64,000 nt of DNA, from positions 62,001-126,000 of the forward strand of contig NZ_JAHGAJ010000007.1 of assembly GCF_030248535.1 (NCBI RefSeq), given 5' to 3'. Source of the DNA: Vibrio sp. D404a (GTDB taxonomy: Bacteria; Pseudomonadota; Gammaproteobacteria; Enterobacterales; Vibrionaceae). The notes under the pieces were generated by a model that was not told the origin of the DNA, made no database searches, and was given only the letters and a program-made list of their open reading frames with translations. The position numbers were made by a program, and so were the translations under genes. This document shows, one piece after another, positions 32,084-41,685 of this stretch (within the stretch, counting starts at the first letter, position 1; each line of letters opens with the position of its first letter).

Positions 32084-32171
32084 GTCACGCACAGGGCAAA
32101 TCACTTGAAAGAGTGAGACGCAAAGCCTCCGGCCTAACCCATTTTTGGTATGGTAGCGGGGTTACCGATGG
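32084..32171 (+). promoter_or_regulatory. Cyclic-di-GMP-I (GEMM-I) riboswitch, Vc2 type, upstream of tfoY
   Basis: The sequence follows the Vibrio cholerae Vc2 aptamer nearly base for base: GTCACGCACAGGGCAAA, a GAAA-capped stem (32102-32115), GACGCAAAGCCTCCGGCCTAA, then GTAGCGGGGTTACCGATGG. The GAAA tetraloop and its receptor region are both kept. The ligand-contacting CACAGGGCAAA segment is unchanged, which points to c-di-GMP rather than cGAMP. The aptamer is followed by about 126 bases of expression platform before the tfoY start. In V. cholerae the same aptamer lies before tfoY (VC1722). Confidence 0.97.
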
Positions 32172-32297
32172 CAAAATGCAGTATTTCCTACCCTTAGTAG
32201 TAATTTACGGCTTATTGACAATTTTATTGCGACATTTTGCTAATCTCTCGGACCTGCTTATTTGGTGGCGTAATTCAAATACACCGAGATAAACAAT

Positions 32298-32888
32298 ATG
32301 GATAAACCGATACTCAAGGACTCAATGAAGTTGTTTGAGCCACTTGGAAAGATAAAGTCACGCTCAATGTTTGGCGGTTTCGGCCTATTTGCCGATGACA
32401 CTATGTTTGCACTGGTTGTAAATAACCAATTGCACATTCGAGCGGACAAACACACTACTTCACAATTTGAACAGCAGGGCTTTGAACCTTACGTCTATAA
32501 GAAACGTGGTTTCCCCGTTGTCACAAAGTACTTTGCTCTTCCAGAAGACCTTTGGCAGAGTCAAGAACGCATTATCGAGCTAGCAAAAGCCTCTTTGACA
32601 TGTGCTAAAGAAGAGAAGCAAATCCAATCTACGGCCAAGCCGAGTCGATTGAAAGATCTGCCTAACCTTCGCTTGGCAACAGAGCGCATGCTGAAAAAAG
32701 CCGGCATCGATTCTGTTGAAAGCCTGTATGAATCTGGCTCTGTGAATGCGTACAAAGCGATCAAAGAGTCACACTCATCAAGCGTTAGCCTAGAGCTATT
32801 GTGGGCATTAGAAGGTGCTATCAACGGTACTCACTGGTCTGTGATACCACAGCAACGACGCGATGAGCTCATCAGCTATATTAACTAG
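32298..32888 (+). CDS. tfoY: TfoX/Sxy family regulator TfoY
   Basis: TfoY is a TfoX-family regulator that in V. cholerae controls motility and type VI secretion in response to c-di-GMP. The 196-aa protein has the TfoX N-domain ([27 protein letters not shown]) and a C-terminal TfoX_C domain ([21 protein letters not shown]). The upstream riboswitch and the position next to purR identify it as TfoY rather than TfoX. Its ribosome site, the GAG at 32286-32288, lies inside CCGAG, which can pair with CTCGG at 32247-32251. This could hide the site and deserves testing. A terminator follows the stop. Confidence 0.92.
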   Translation: MDKPILKDSMKLFEPLGKIKSRSMFGGFGLFADDTMFALVVNNQLHIRADKHTTSQFEQQGFEPYVYKKRGFPVVTKYFALPEDLWQSQERIIELAKASLTCAKEEKQIQSTAKPSRLKDLPNLRLATERMLKKAGIDSVESLYESGSVNAYKAIKESHSSSVSLELLWALEGAINGTHWSVIPQQRRDELISYIN

Positions 32889-32902
32889 CCTTAGAATAAC
32901 GC

Positions 32903-32928
32903 AAAGCCGCGATTAGACGCGGCTTTTT
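32903..32928. terminator. Terminator between tfoY and the DUF3316 gene
   Basis: Stem AAAGCCGCG/CGCGGCTTT with an ATTAGA loop, T-rich on the plus side and A-rich on the other. It is placed between convergent genes. Confidence 0.88.
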
Positions 32929-32950
32929 CTTTATCTAAAGTTTCTGAGCT

Positions 32951-33310
32951 CTAAAACGAAGGGCGGTATTTGTATTTGTAGTGCACTTTCACTACAGGGA
33001 TAAAGTTGATGTTGCCGTCTGGGCTCATGACTTCTTTTACTTTGATGTAGCCATTTTTAATTTCAAACGATCTCACATCTACTTTTTGAGAAGCACTCGG
33101 TAGAATCTTACTCAATTCGTATGACTCTTTGCTATTTATGCTTTGCCAAACCTTTTGACCGTTGGCATAAGCTTGTGTTTCAGAGGCTGCGACATCACCA
33201 TTGAATGTTTTGCTGTCTACACCTGCTCTGTGGTAAATCCCTGATGCCGTAGCCTGAAATGACATTACGCTCATCGTAGCAATAATCGAAATAGCTGATA
33301 GTAGTTTCAT
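32951..33310 (-). CDS. DUF3316 domain secreted protein
   Basis: A small 119-aa protein with a clear Sec signal peptide (about 1-22, ending QATAS) and a compact domain I assign to DUF3316, a family of uncharacterised Vibrio periplasmic proteins. Features are a conserved-looking SETQAYANGQKVWQSI segment and a C-terminus rich in lysine and tyrosine (VHYKYKYRPSF). It has no cysteine pairs or catalytic motif that I can point to. It stands alone, convergent with tfoY and divergent from the VTT gene. Function is unknown. Confidence 0.75.
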   Translation of the reverse strand: MKLLSAISIIATMSVMSFQATASGIYHRAGVDSKTFNGDVAASETQAYANGQKVWQSINSKESYELSKILPSASQKVDVRSFEIKNGYIKVKEVMSPDGNINFIPVVKVHYKYKYRPSF

Positions 33311-33688
33311 AGCTGACTCCTTAGTTTCCTGCCTGAACGATTACCTAAACAACCTTTGTGTCACGATTGCTACGTATAAAGAACCGACCTAGACCAAAAT
33401 CATTTCAAAAAATTTACCGTTCAAAAAAAGTTATTCCTTATCTTTCTTGCTTACGATGTCGCAACCCACTGTAGAAACAAAGCGTTAACGTGAATTACTC
33501 TCTGGCGAATTAATAATCACATTTAGTTAGATTAACTAGACTGATAACTATATCGTCGGTAAATATACCCACAGCCAAGAAGAGTCGGTTTAGTTATTAA
33601 CTAAGAATCTTAAATTTTTCTGAAAGTTAATCTTTCCTTCGCCTGTCTATCTATACTAACTATAAGCAAAACATTAAGGGACGAGCCC
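33311..33688. other. Intergenic region with the divergent promoters of the DUF3316 and VTT genes
   Basis: About 380 A/T-rich bases without a supportable gene. TATACT near 33652 could be a -10 element for the plus-strand gene. No palindrome or hairpin of note was found. Confidence 0.4.
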
Positions 33689-34369
33689 ATGAGTAAGAAA
33701 ATGATTTTAGGCATAATTTTAGTTGCCACGATAGTGTTGCTAGCCGTCAACTTTGGTCAATACTTAACGCTTGAAAATGCCAAAGCTCAACAGGCACTAC
33801 TGAACGATTATATAGAGACAAACTTTGTTGTTGCCGCAGCAACCTACTTCATCCTCTATATCATGATCACCGCATTCTCTATTCCGGGCGCAGCAGTTGT
33901 TACACTGCTCGGAGCTGCACTGTTTGGTTTTTGGACTAGCTTATTGCTTGTTTCGTTTGCGAGTACTATCGGTGCTACTTTAGCCTTCTTGAGTAGTCGC
34001 TTCCTACTACGTGATTGGGTTCAAGGTAAGTTTGGTGACAAACTGTCGACTATCAACCAAGGTGTTGAAAAAGATGGCGCTTTCTACTTGTTTTCTCTTC
34101 GTTTGATACCGGTATTTCCGTTTTTCCTGATTAACTTATTAATGGGGTTAACGCCAATCTCTGTGGGTCGCTACTATCTTACCAGTCAATTGGGTATGCT
34201 ACCGGGTACAGCGGTCTACCTAAATGCAGGTACACAACTTGCGGAAATCGATTCATTATCGGGTATTGTCTCGCCTTCTGTACTACTGTCATTTGCACTG
34301 TTAGGGGTTTTCCCAATTGCCGCAAAATGGATTATGAGCAAGTTTCGTTCAGCGCCGGTCGCTGAATAG
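33689..34369 (+). CDS. TVP38/TMEM64 (VTT, DedA superfamily) membrane protein
   Basis: The 226-aa polytopic membrane protein belongs to the VTT/DedA superfamily, relatives of eukaryotic lipid scramblases. It has an N-terminal helix, a central region with FSIPGAAVVTLLGAALFG, the cytoplasmic loop GATLAFLSSRFLLRDWV, and the motif FSLRLIPVFPFFLINLLMGLT typical of the family. The role is probably lipid or undecaprenyl-phosphate handling, but this is by family only. The DUF2007 gene follows after 14 bases, so the two are likely an operon. Confidence 0.85.
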   Translation: MSKKMILGIILVATIVLLAVNFGQYLTLENAKAQQALLNDYIETNFVVAAATYFILYIMITAFSIPGAAVVTLLGAALFGFWTSLLLVSFASTIGATLAFLSSRFLLRDWVQGKFGDKLSTINQGVEKDGAFYLFSLRLIPVFPFFLINLLMGLTPISVGRYYLTSQLGMLPGTAVYLNAGTQLAEIDSLSGIVSPSVLLSFALLGVFPIAAKWIMSKFRSAPVAE

Positions 34370-34383
34370 CTAAGGAAAAATTA

Positions 34384-34701
34384 ATGAAGATATTCAGTGC
34401 TGCTAACCCTACAGAAGCCCATATCATTTGTGGGCTTCTGGAAAGTGAGAAAATTGCCTGTGAGGTACGTGGAGAGGGTTTGTTTGGGTTAAAGGGCGAG
34501 ATACCTTTCTCCGAAGAAACAGACCCTTACGTGTGGCTCTATGAGCCTGAACAGGCATCTGTAGCACTAACTCTTATCAATGCTTATAAGAAACAACAAG
34601 ATTCAATCATTTATGAAGAGTGGCGTTGTAAACATTGTCATGAAGTTAATGAGGCGCAATTTGGATCTTGTTGGCAATGTGGCGCTCCATGCCCCGATTA
34701 A
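34384..34701 (+). CDS. DUF2007 protein with a zinc-ribbon tail
   Basis: The 105-aa protein joins a DUF2007 domain (FSAANPTEAHIICGLLESEKI, resembling signal-transducing PII-like small domains) to a C-terminal pair of CxxC motifs (CKHCHEV and CWQCGAPC) that would bind zinc. Both parts are visible without alignment. It overlaps nothing and lies 14 bases after the VTT gene, implying co-transcription. I know no function for the family; a regulatory or protein-binding role near the membrane protein is inference. Confidence 0.75.
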   Translation: MKIFSAANPTEAHIICGLLESEKIACEVRGEGLFGLKGEIPFSEETDPYVWLYEPEQASVALTLINAYKKQQDSIIYEEWRCKHCHEVNEAQFGSCWQCGAPCPD

Positions 34702-34756
34702 CTATTTCTTTGCCTGACTATCTCATTCCCCGAGTTGCTATCTCACTCCCCAAATA

Positions 34757-34787
34757 AAAACAGGAAGCTCATAGGCTTCCTGTTTTT
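34757..34787. terminator. Bidirectional terminator after the DUF2007 gene
   Basis: Stem CAGGAAGC/GCTTCCTG flanked by AAAAA and TTTTT, between two convergent genes. Confidence 0.9.
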
Positions 34788-34828
34788 GTATCTATTGGGC
34801 TCAAATTAGCTTCTCTAAGATAACTGCA

Positions 34829-35626
34829 CTACTGAATCTGCTTTTGAATAAAGGCTATCGAACGCTGATTAAACTCTTCCGGCTGCTCCACGTTACAAAC
34901 GTGGCCACAATTGGCGATCTCTACCAGTTCACTCGCTTTATGTGCTGCCACCATCTCTTTAACAGGTTTGATGAACATATAGTCGCGTTCTCCCATCAGA
35001 TACAAAGTGGGAATTGGCAGTTCTCTTTCTTTGAAATAACGCATCAACGGATTTACTTCTGCAGTGAGAATAAACCAGCGCTTAAACTCTTTCTGACACA
35101 GCTTTTTCGCTTCACGAATGAAAAGGTGTCGTGATTCACGCTGGCTTTTCTGCGGCATCACAATGTAAGCAAACAAGCTGTATAGCCACATATAAGGGAT
35201 AATGTGTTTGCTTAGATTACCTAATTTAACCAACACTTGAGAGCGTGTATTCAAACGTGTGACTGCACCACCTAGTACCATAGAGCGAACGCGCTCTGCT
35301 GCTAGCTCCGCAACATTGCGTACAATGATGGTACCTAGAGACATGCCAACAAAGTGAGCTGAACGGATTTTTAGATGGTCGAGCACTTTAAGAATATCGA
35401 GTGTTACCGCTTTAAACGTATAGCGGTTACTGATCAACTCTTTGAGTAGATTGTCAGACTTACCGTGTCCTCTTAGATCAATCAACAACAAATTAAAATG
35501 CTGCTTGTAGGCTTTGATCTGCTTAAACCAAATAGACGAGCTACCACCAGCACCGTGGACGAAAACGACCCACTCATCACTGGTCGGGTGATTGAATGTT
35601 TTATGGAATAATAAACTCTCAGACAT
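34829..35626 (-). CDS. Alpha/beta-hydrolase fold protein
   Basis: The 265-aa protein has the alpha/beta-hydrolase fold: FVHGAGGSSSIWF (oxyanion-hole region), LLIDLRGHGKSD, the nucleophile elbow GMSLGT (serine about residue 95), LYLMGERDYMF carrying the acid, and a late CGHVCNVEQPEEF with the histidine. It therefore keeps a full Ser-Asp-His triad. The substrate cannot be told from sequence; esterase, thioesterase or lipase-like activity is possible. It is a single-gene unit between convergent terminators. Confidence 0.8.
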   Translation of the reverse strand: MSESLLFHKTFNHPTSDEWVVFVHGAGGSSSIWFKQIKAYKQHFNLLLIDLRGHGKSDNLLKELISNRYTFKAVTLDILKVLDHLKIRSAHFVGMSLGTIIVRNVAELAAERVRSMVLGGAVTRLNTRSQVLVKLGNLSKHIIPYMWLYSLFAYIVMPQKSQRESRHLFIREAKKLCQKEFKRWFILTAEVNPLMRYFKERELPIPTLYLMGERDYMFIKPVKEMVAAHKASELVEIANCGHVCNVEQPEEFNQRSIAFIQKQIQ

Positions 35627-35821
35627 ACCTATCGCTTAAACTCTACTTATTGGCTTGTGCACCTCTATCAGGCGCTTTGTAATGATAGCACGCTATTAAA
35701 CCGATTAAGTGATAGTAGTGTCAATCATCAATCAGCCTTGTGAATAGCTAATTACCACTCAAACACTATTTGAATGCAAACCTCGAAAGCAAAAATCCTT
35801 TCTCGTCCACAGAAACGAAAA

Positions 35822-35845
35822 AAGGTGCCCTCACTAGAGCACCTT
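35822..35845 (-). terminator. Terminator of glgCA
   Basis: Stem AAGGTGC/GCACCTT followed on the minus strand by six T, just after the glgA stop. Confidence 0.82.
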
Positions 35846-35863
35846 GATTTGTTTTATCGACTA

Positions 35864-37318
35864 TTACAATGCCGTTTGATACATCGCGAGGTATGCTTTG
35901 GCAGCGTCTTCCCAGCAGAAATTCTGTTCCATAGCATAAAGCTGGACACGTTTGATCTCTGAAGGGCGCTGTGCATAAAGCAACAAAGAACGATGAAGAA
36001 CAGAGAGCAGAGCTTGTGGTGTCGGTTCTTCGAACGCAAAACCTGTCGCCAACTCTGGATTGTCATCATAGTGATTAACACTGTCCTTCAAACCACCAAC
36101 TGAACGCACGATTGGCAGAGTGCCATAAGCCATGCTGTAAATCTGATTCAAACCGCATGGTTCAAATTCCGATGGCATTAAGAAGAAATCAGACCCAGCT
36201 TCGACCAAATGCGCCAACTCATTGTTATACGCTTCAACAAAAGAGAACTTCTCTGAGTGGAGTGCCGAAAGCTCTTTTAGCTGACTGGCCAATACAGGGT
36301 CACCTGTCCCTACTATCACGATTTGTAGTTCGTTTTTAAGGAACTCTTCAATGATTGGGATTAGGTAATGAACACCTTTCTGATTCGTCAGACGACACAC
36401 CATGCCATACACCGCACAATCCGTCGCAGGTAATCCAACTTCTTGTTGTAGCTTCTGCTTACACGCGGACTTACCTCGTGCCATACTATGCTTAGTCGCT
36501 TTGTATTTACGTGGTAAGTAAGCGTCTGTTTCAGGATTCCACGCGCTATAGTCACAGCCGTTTAAAATACCAAACAAGTCTGCAGAGCGATGCTGGAACT
36601 CTTTCGCCATACCGTGGCTACCAAGTTCCGTTTTTAACTCTTCAGCATAAGTTGGACTTACCGCATTGATCTTATCAGCACACATGACGCCAGCTTTCAG
36701 CATAGTAACGTGCGTATCGCTCACAGCTGCTTCCGGTACATGACGACTATGCATTTCTGGCAAGTTCTGCAACTCATCATAAGAGAACACACCTTTGAAG
36801 ACCGCGTTATGTATCGAAATAACACTGCGCATCGATTTATAGAAATCGTGTTCTTGATAACGAGACTTTAGTAGGTATGGAACAAAGCCAGTATGCCAGT
36901 CGTTGGCATGAACGATATCAGGCTGGAAGCCAAGTTTTGGCAACATGTCTAAACAAGCTGCGCTAAAAAACGCAAATCTTTCGCCATTATCAGCGTAAGC
37001 TTGATTGTTTTCAGCGTACATTTCAGGGCGCTCAAAGTACTGTTGGCACTCAATACCAAACACTTGAACACCTTCTACGTTGAGCTGTTTTACTTGATAA
37101 GCCGTATGAGGCCAGTGGTCTAATTCAGTCGACAAGATAACTTCTGCCGACTCAATATTTGGGATTTTACTGTATGCGGGGATGGTCACTCGAACGTCCT
37201 GTTCGAGTGTTTGTAACGCTTTCGGCAGTGCCTTGGCTACATCAGCCAAGCCACCACTTTTAATTAAACCTTCAACTTCAGACGCTACAAAAAGTACCGA
37301 GAGAGTCTTAGTAACCAA
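35864..37318 (-). CDS. glgA: Glycogen synthase GlgA
   Basis: GlgA transfers glucose from ADP-glucose to the growing glycogen chain. The 484-aa GT5-family protein has the N-terminal ADP-glucose site SGGLADVAKALPKAL, the HANDWHTGFVPYLLK motif, VCRLTNQKGVHYLIPIIEEF in the second domain and the C-terminal PSEFEPCGLNQIYSMAYGTLPIVRSVGGL. The length is normal. Its start overlaps the end of glgC by 11 bases, indicating a glgC-glgA operon and translational coupling. No branching enzyme (glgB) or phosphorylase lies nearby. Confidence 0.97.
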   Translation of the reverse strand: MVTKTLSVLFVASEVEGLIKSGGLADVAKALPKALQTLEQDVRVTIPAYSKIPNIESAEVILSTELDHWPHTAYQVKQLNVEGVQVFGIECQQYFERPEMYAENNQAYADNGERFAFFSAACLDMLPKLGFQPDIVHANDWHTGFVPYLLKSRYQEHDFYKSMRSVISIHNAVFKGVFSYDELQNLPEMHSRHVPEAAVSDTHVTMLKAGVMCADKINAVSPTYAEELKTELGSHGMAKEFQHRSADLFGILNGCDYSAWNPETDAYLPRKYKATKHSMARGKSACKQKLQQEVGLPATDCAVYGMVCRLTNQKGVHYLIPIIEEFLKNELQIVIVGTGDPVLASQLKELSALHSEKFSFVEAYNNELAHLVEAGSDFFLMPSEFEPCGLNQIYSMAYGTLPIVRSVGGLKDSVNHYDDNPELATGFAFEEPTPQALLSVLHRSLLLYAQRPSEIKRVQLYAMEQNFCWEDAAKAYLAMYQTAL

Positions 37319-38525
37319 CTCGTGCTCCTTTAGGGATTACCACAACACCATCTTCTGATACATGGTAATGCTTTTTATCTTCTTTCAGATTGACACCGAT
37401 CTGCGTGCCCGGTGCGATATCTGCATCTTTATCGACGATAACACGGCGAAGAACACAGCCTTCTCCGACTTTAACGTCGCCAAGTAAGATACTTTCGCTG
37501 ATATCACAAGCAGATGCAATGTTACTGCGGAAACCAAGAACACATTTCTCAATGCGCGAGCCGCGTACATAACTACCATTACACACCAAGCTATCGATGA
37601 TCTGGACACGTCCGTTAGCAGAGTCTGTAAACGTCGCTGGCGGTAGAGGTGGATAGTAAGTGTGAAGTGGCCACTTGCGGTTGTATAGCGAGAACGGCGC
37701 ATCTTTTTCTAACAGATCCATGTGAGCCTGCCAGTAAGCGTCAATCGTACCTACATCGCGCCAGTACACTTCTTCTTTCTCACCCGTAATACGATTGGTG
37801 CTGAAGTCGTACACAAACACATCACCACGTGGGAACATGTTTGGAATAATATCTTTACCAAAGTCGTGTGAAGAGCCTTCACGGTCAGCATCTTCAACCA
37901 GTTCAGCAAACAACTCGTTCGCTTCGAATACGTAATTGCCCATTGATACCAAAGCAGAGTCAGGGTCACCCGGGATCGACTTAGGATTCGCAGGCTTCTC
38001 TTCAAAGCCAATCATACGCCCTTCCGCATCAACTTCGATAACACCGAATTCTGATGCTTCAGCCAAAGGCATACGCAGAGCAGAAACCGTCAATGCCGCT
38101 TTCTTCTCTTTGTGGAAATCAAGCATCTGCTTGATGTCCATTTTGTAGATGTGGTCCGAACCAAAGATACAAACTTGGTCTGGTTCTTCTAGTTGCATGA
38201 AACGAAGGTTCTGATAAATCGCATCAGCTGTACCTTCATACCAACGCTTACCCGTACGCATTTGCGCAGGAATTGGGTCGATGAATCTATCTGTTATCCC
38301 ACTGATATTCCAACCTTTTTTCATGTGGTGGAATAGTGATTGCGACTTAAACTGTGTTAACACGTAGATCTTCATCAGATCAGCATTTACAAAGTTATTA
38401 AGTGCGAAATCGATCAAGCGGTAGCTACCGCCGAATGGAACCGAGGGTTTGCTGCGAGATTCAGTTAAAGGTCTTAAGCGAGAGCCTTCACCGCCAGCAA
38501 GAATCATTCCCAATACACCAGCCAT
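37308..38525 (-). CDS. glgC: Glucose-1-phosphate adenylyltransferase GlgC
   Basis: GlgC makes ADP-glucose from glucose-1-phosphate and ATP, the committed and allosterically controlled step in glycogen synthesis. The 405-aa protein starts MAGVLGMILAGGEGSRLRPL and includes KPSVPFGGSYRLIDFALNN, FGSDHIYKMD and FGVIEVDAEGRMIGFEEKP, and a C-terminal left-handed beta-helix. The frame opens four codons earlier, but the sequence GGAG lies six bases before the ATG at 38525, which fixes this start. The leader carries an 11-base inverted repeat, and the start of glgA overlaps its end. Confidence 0.96.
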   Translation of the reverse strand: MAGVLGMILAGGEGSRLRPLTESRSKPSVPFGGSYRLIDFALNNFVNADLMKIYVLTQFKSQSLFHHMKKGWNISGITDRFIDPIPAQMRTGKRWYEGTADAIYQNLRFMQLEEPDQVCIFGSDHIYKMDIKQMLDFHKEKKAALTVSALRMPLAEASEFGVIEVDAEGRMIGFEEKPANPKSIPGDPDSALVSMGNYVFEANELFAELVEDADREGSSHDFGKDIIPNMFPRGDVFVYDFSTNRITGEKEEVYWRDVGTIDAYWQAHMDLLEKDAPFSLYNRKWPLHTYYPPLPPATFTDSANGRVQIIDSLVCNGSYVRGSRIEKCVLGFRSNIASACDISESILLGDVKVGEGCVLRRVIVDKDADIAPGTQIGVNLKEDKKHYHVSEDGVVVIPKGARVGY

Positions 38526-38557
38526 TTTATTCTCCATATATTTATAGCTTGTCGATG

Positions 38558-38600
38558 TTGGTACTTACAAAAGGATTACCTTGGGGGATAAGTACCAACT
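38558..38600 (-). promoter_or_regulatory. Large hairpin in the glgC 5' leader
   Basis: Perfect 11-base arms GTTGGTACTTA and TAAGTACCAAC enclose a 21-base loop, itself containing AAGGTAATCCTT, which can fold into a smaller stem. It lies about 33 bases upstream of the glgC start. In enteric bacteria the glgC leader is the target of the RNA-binding protein CsrA; whether this hairpin has that role is inference. Confidence 0.5.
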
Positions 38601-39020
38601 ATTTATTTTAGGCACTTAGTACATATCCATTCATATTCAGTGACAAAATACTAAGCCAAACGTTGTTATGTGTGCACTATTCTTTGCACTTGGTTTTATA
38701 TACGTTATCGACTTTTCAGTCGATTTCAATTTTTAAGATGCCATTCTGTGGTATGTGAAACGATTGCTTTTCTAACTCTCAAAGCAGCTCACACTACACA
38801 GACTTTCAGAAACATTACATTAACAATGAAAACACATGACTTCTACATGAAAATGCTGATCTGCTAATTACAATATTTTAATTAAGTTACATTTCTGTTA
38901 ATCGTCGCAAAGATTTATCGCTCTGTTTATACATTTAATTCAACATATAAAATAAATCAATTTGCATCTTTGAGATAGAAATTGCATCGCGTTGCATATT
39001 TTTGCATGTTTCAAGCAAAA
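38601..39020. other. Intergenic region between glgC and topA
   Basis: About 420 A/T-rich bases without a supportable gene. It should hold the glgC promoter. I found no clear CRP site or second strong hairpin. Confidence 0.4.
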
Positions 39021-39045
39021 AAAAGCAGCCATAACGGCTGCTTTT
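39021..39045 (-). terminator. Terminator of topA
   Basis: Stem AAAAGCAGCC/GGCTGCTTTT with an ATAAC loop, just beyond the topA stop. Confidence 0.9.
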
Positions 39046-39054
39046 TATCATTGA

Positions 39055-41685
39055 TTATTTTTCTTTCGGCTTTTTACGCTTATCGGTAACTTCCCATTTA
39101 CCGTCAATAAACAGCGCGGTCCAACCAGATGGCTTACCATCGACTTCCGTTCGAACATAATTCTCTTTAGTCTTACGGCTAAAGCGAACGACTGTCGGCT
39201 TACCATCAGGGTCTGCTACAGGAGCTGTCGTCAGGTACTGGAACTTAGGCGAAATACGGTCTTTAAAGCGAACCAGCTCTTCCACAAGTGGTGCGCGTGT
39301 TTCACGCGATTTAGGGAAGTTACTTGCCGCCATAAACAGGCCTGAAGCACCATCACGCAGTACAAAGTACGCATCTGAGTTTTCACAAGGAAGCTCAGGG
39401 AAGTGAACTGGGTCTTCTTTCGGTGGCGCAACCTCACCGTTCTTCAATATCTTACGTGTGTTTTTACAGTTTTCGTTGGTACAGTCCATGTATTTGCCAA
39501 AGCGACCGTTTTTCAGAACCATGTCTGAACCACACTTGTCACATTCAACAACAGGACCATCGTAACCTTTAACCTTGAACTCACCATGTTCAACAATGTA
39601 ACCGTCACAGTTCGGGTTGTTACCACAAACGTGCATCTTACGCTTATCATCAATTAGGTAAGCGTCCATTGCTGTTTCACAGATAGGACAACGTTTTTTA
39701 GCACGTAGTGCAGCCGTTTCAACGTCCTCTTCAAGAACATTGATGATACCTTCTTCGTCACCAAGGTTGATCGTTGTCTTACAACGCTCTTTTGGCGGCA
39801 ATGCGTAACCAGAACAGCCTAGGAATACACCGGTAGAAGCGGTACGAATGCCCATGTTACGACCACAAGTAGGACATTCGATATCTGTCTCTACGATGTG
39901 GTTTGGCTTCATACCACCCTCTTCTTCACCAAGGTCGGCTTTCTCAAGGTCACCCGTGAAATCAGTAAAGAAGTTATCTAGAACACCTTTCCAATTCGCT
40001 TCACCTTCTGCGATTTGGTCAAGCTTTTGCTCCATACGCGCCGTGAAATCGTAGTTCATCAGGTCATTGAAGCTCTGATCTAGACGGTCAGTAACAATCT
40101 CACCCATCTTCTCAGCATAGAAACGACGTTGCTCAACCTTTACATAACCGCGGTCTTGAATCGTAGAGATAATTGATGCATAAGTTGAAGGGCGACCAAT
40201 ACCACGCTTCTCAAGCTCTTTAACCAAGGCCGCTTCAGTGAAACGCGCCGGTGGCTTAGTAAAGTGCTGTTTAGGATCAAGCGTGATCAGGTTCAGTTTA
40301 TCGCCAAGCTGTACCGATGGCAGAATAGTGTCATCGTTTTTACCCATTGGACGCTGCACGCGAGTCCAACCATCAAACTTAAGGATGCGACCTTTAGCTT
40401 TTAGTGTGTACTCATCAGCCTTAACGCTGATTGTGGTCGAATCGTATTGCGCTGGCGTCATTTGACACGCAACGAACTGATTCCAGATCAATGAGTAAAG
40501 CTTATGAGCATCCGCATCAACGCCTTTCAGGTCGTCAGATTTAACATCAACACTTGATGGACGGATCGCTTCGTGCGCTTCTTGTGCGCCCTCTTTGCTG
40601 CCGTAAACCAGTGGTTTTGCTGGCAGGTACTTATCGCCAAACTCTGACACGATGTAGTCGCGAGCCATATCGACCGCTTCTGAACTCAGGTTTGTTGAGT
40701 CTGTACGCATATAAGTGATGTAACCCGCTTCATACAGACGCTGAGCCAACATCATGGTCTTCTTAACGCCGTAGCCTAAACGAGTACTCGCAGCTTGTTG
40801 AAGCGTCGACGTAATGTAAGGCGCTGACGGCTTACTCTTAGTCGGACGGTCTTCACGCTTACACACCTCGTATTCCGCTTTCTCTAGAATACTTAGGGCT
40901 GCTTTTGTCTGCTCTTCGTTTTCAGGCTTGAAAGCAACACCTGCTTTCTGAGCAACCTGAAGACGGAAATCTGTCTTATCGCCAGTTTGAGTATCGGCGT
41001 GGATGTCCCAAAACTCTTCTGGAATGAAGGCATTGATCTCGCGTTCACGCTCTACCAATAGCTTTACAGCTACCGATTGAACACGACCCGCAGATAGACC
41101 ACGCGCTACTTTCTTCCAAAGCAGTGGTGACACCATAAAGCCCACAACACGGTCCATGAATCGACGTGCTTGCTGAGCGTTCACACCATCGATGTTCAGC
41201 TCACCTGGGGTTTCGAATGCTTGTTGAATCGCATTCTTAGTGATTTCGTTAAATACTACTCGTTTATATCTCGCTTCATCGCCACCGATGATCTCACGAA
41301 GGTGCCATGCGATAGCTTCTCCTTCGCGGTCCAAATCGGTTGCGAGATATACGTGGTCTGCATTCTCAGCCAGCTTTTGAAGCTCTGCTACGACTTTTTC
41401 TTTGCCTGGCAGAACTTGATAGTTCGCTTCCCACTCTTTATATGGGTTGATACCCATTTTCTTGATAAGAGCTTTGCGATCTTTTTCTTTCTTGATACGA
41501 GCTTTCTCTTCTGGGCTCATACCCTTTGTTGAAACTGCAGCCGCCTTCTTGCCTGTGCTTTGTCCTGCGGTTGGTAAGTCACGCACGTGACCTACACTCG
41601 ACTTAACGACAAAGTCTTTGCCAAGATATTTATTGATAGTTTTAGCCTTGGCTGGCGACTCCACTATAACGAGCGATTTACCCAT
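39055..41685 (-). CDS. topA: DNA topoisomerase I
   Basis: TopA relaxes negative supercoils, forming a covalent link between a tyrosine and DNA. The 876-aa protein (E. coli: 865) starts [20 protein letters not shown], the Toprim N-terminus, and keeps [13 protein letters not shown], the active tyrosine in [14 protein letters not shown] (about residue 325), and three C-terminal four-cysteine zinc ribbons (CPTCGRN, CPICETA and CDKCGSD). The frame extends eight codons upstream to a GTG, but the homologous N-terminus supports the ATG at 41685. It is divergent from yciN and followed by a terminator. Confidence 0.97.
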   Translation of the reverse strand: MGKSLVIVESPAKAKTINKYLGKDFVVKSSVGHVRDLPTAGQSTGKKAAAVSTKGMSPEEKARIKKEKDRKALIKKMGINPYKEWEANYQVLPGKEKVVAELQKLAENADHVYLATDLDREGEAIAWHLREIIGGDEARYKRVVFNEITKNAIQQAFETPGELNIDGVNAQQARRFMDRVVGFMVSPLLWKKVARGLSAGRVQSVAVKLLVEREREINAFIPEEFWDIHADTQTGDKTDFRLQVAQKAGVAFKPENEEQTKAALSILEKAEYEVCKREDRPTKSKPSAPYITSTLQQAASTRLGYGVKKTMMLAQRLYEAGYITYMRTDSTNLSSEAVDMARDYIVSEFGDKYLPAKPLVYGSKEGAQEAHEAIRPSSVDVKSDDLKGVDADAHKLYSLIWNQFVACQMTPAQYDSTTISVKADEYTLKAKGRILKFDGWTRVQRPMGKNDDTILPSVQLGDKLNLITLDPKQHFTKPPARFTEAALVKELEKRGIGRPSTYASIISTIQDRGYVKVEQRRFYAEKMGEIVTDRLDQSFNDLMNYDFTARMEQKLDQIAEGEANWKGVLDNFFTDFTGDLEKADLGEEEGGMKPNHIVETDIECPTCGRNMGIRTASTGVFLGCSGYALPPKERCKTTINLGDEEGIINVLEEDVETAALRAKKRCPICETAMDAYLIDDKRKMHVCGNNPNCDGYIVEHGEFKVKGYDGPVVECDKCGSDMVLKNGRFGKYMDCTNENCKNTRKILKNGEVAPPKEDPVHFPELPCENSDAYFVLRDGASGLFMAASNFPKSRETRAPLVEELVRFKDRISPKFQYLTTAPVADPDGKPTVVRFSRKTKENYVRTEVDGKPSGWTALFIDGKWEVTDKRKKPKEK

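Noticed and set aside
32044..32292. 82-codon open frame on the plus strand before tfoY
   Set aside because: It runs straight through the c-di-GMP riboswitch aptamer, whose RNA signature is unmistakable, and it has no family match or ribosome site.
34719..34752. Near-duplicate CTATCTCATTCCCC / CTATCTCACTCCCC after the DUF2007 gene
   Set aside because: Only two imperfect copies; too little to distinguish from chance.
38670..38867. 65-codon frame between glgC and topA
   Set aside because: No ribosome site, unusual composition rich in Cys, Phe and His, and no family match.
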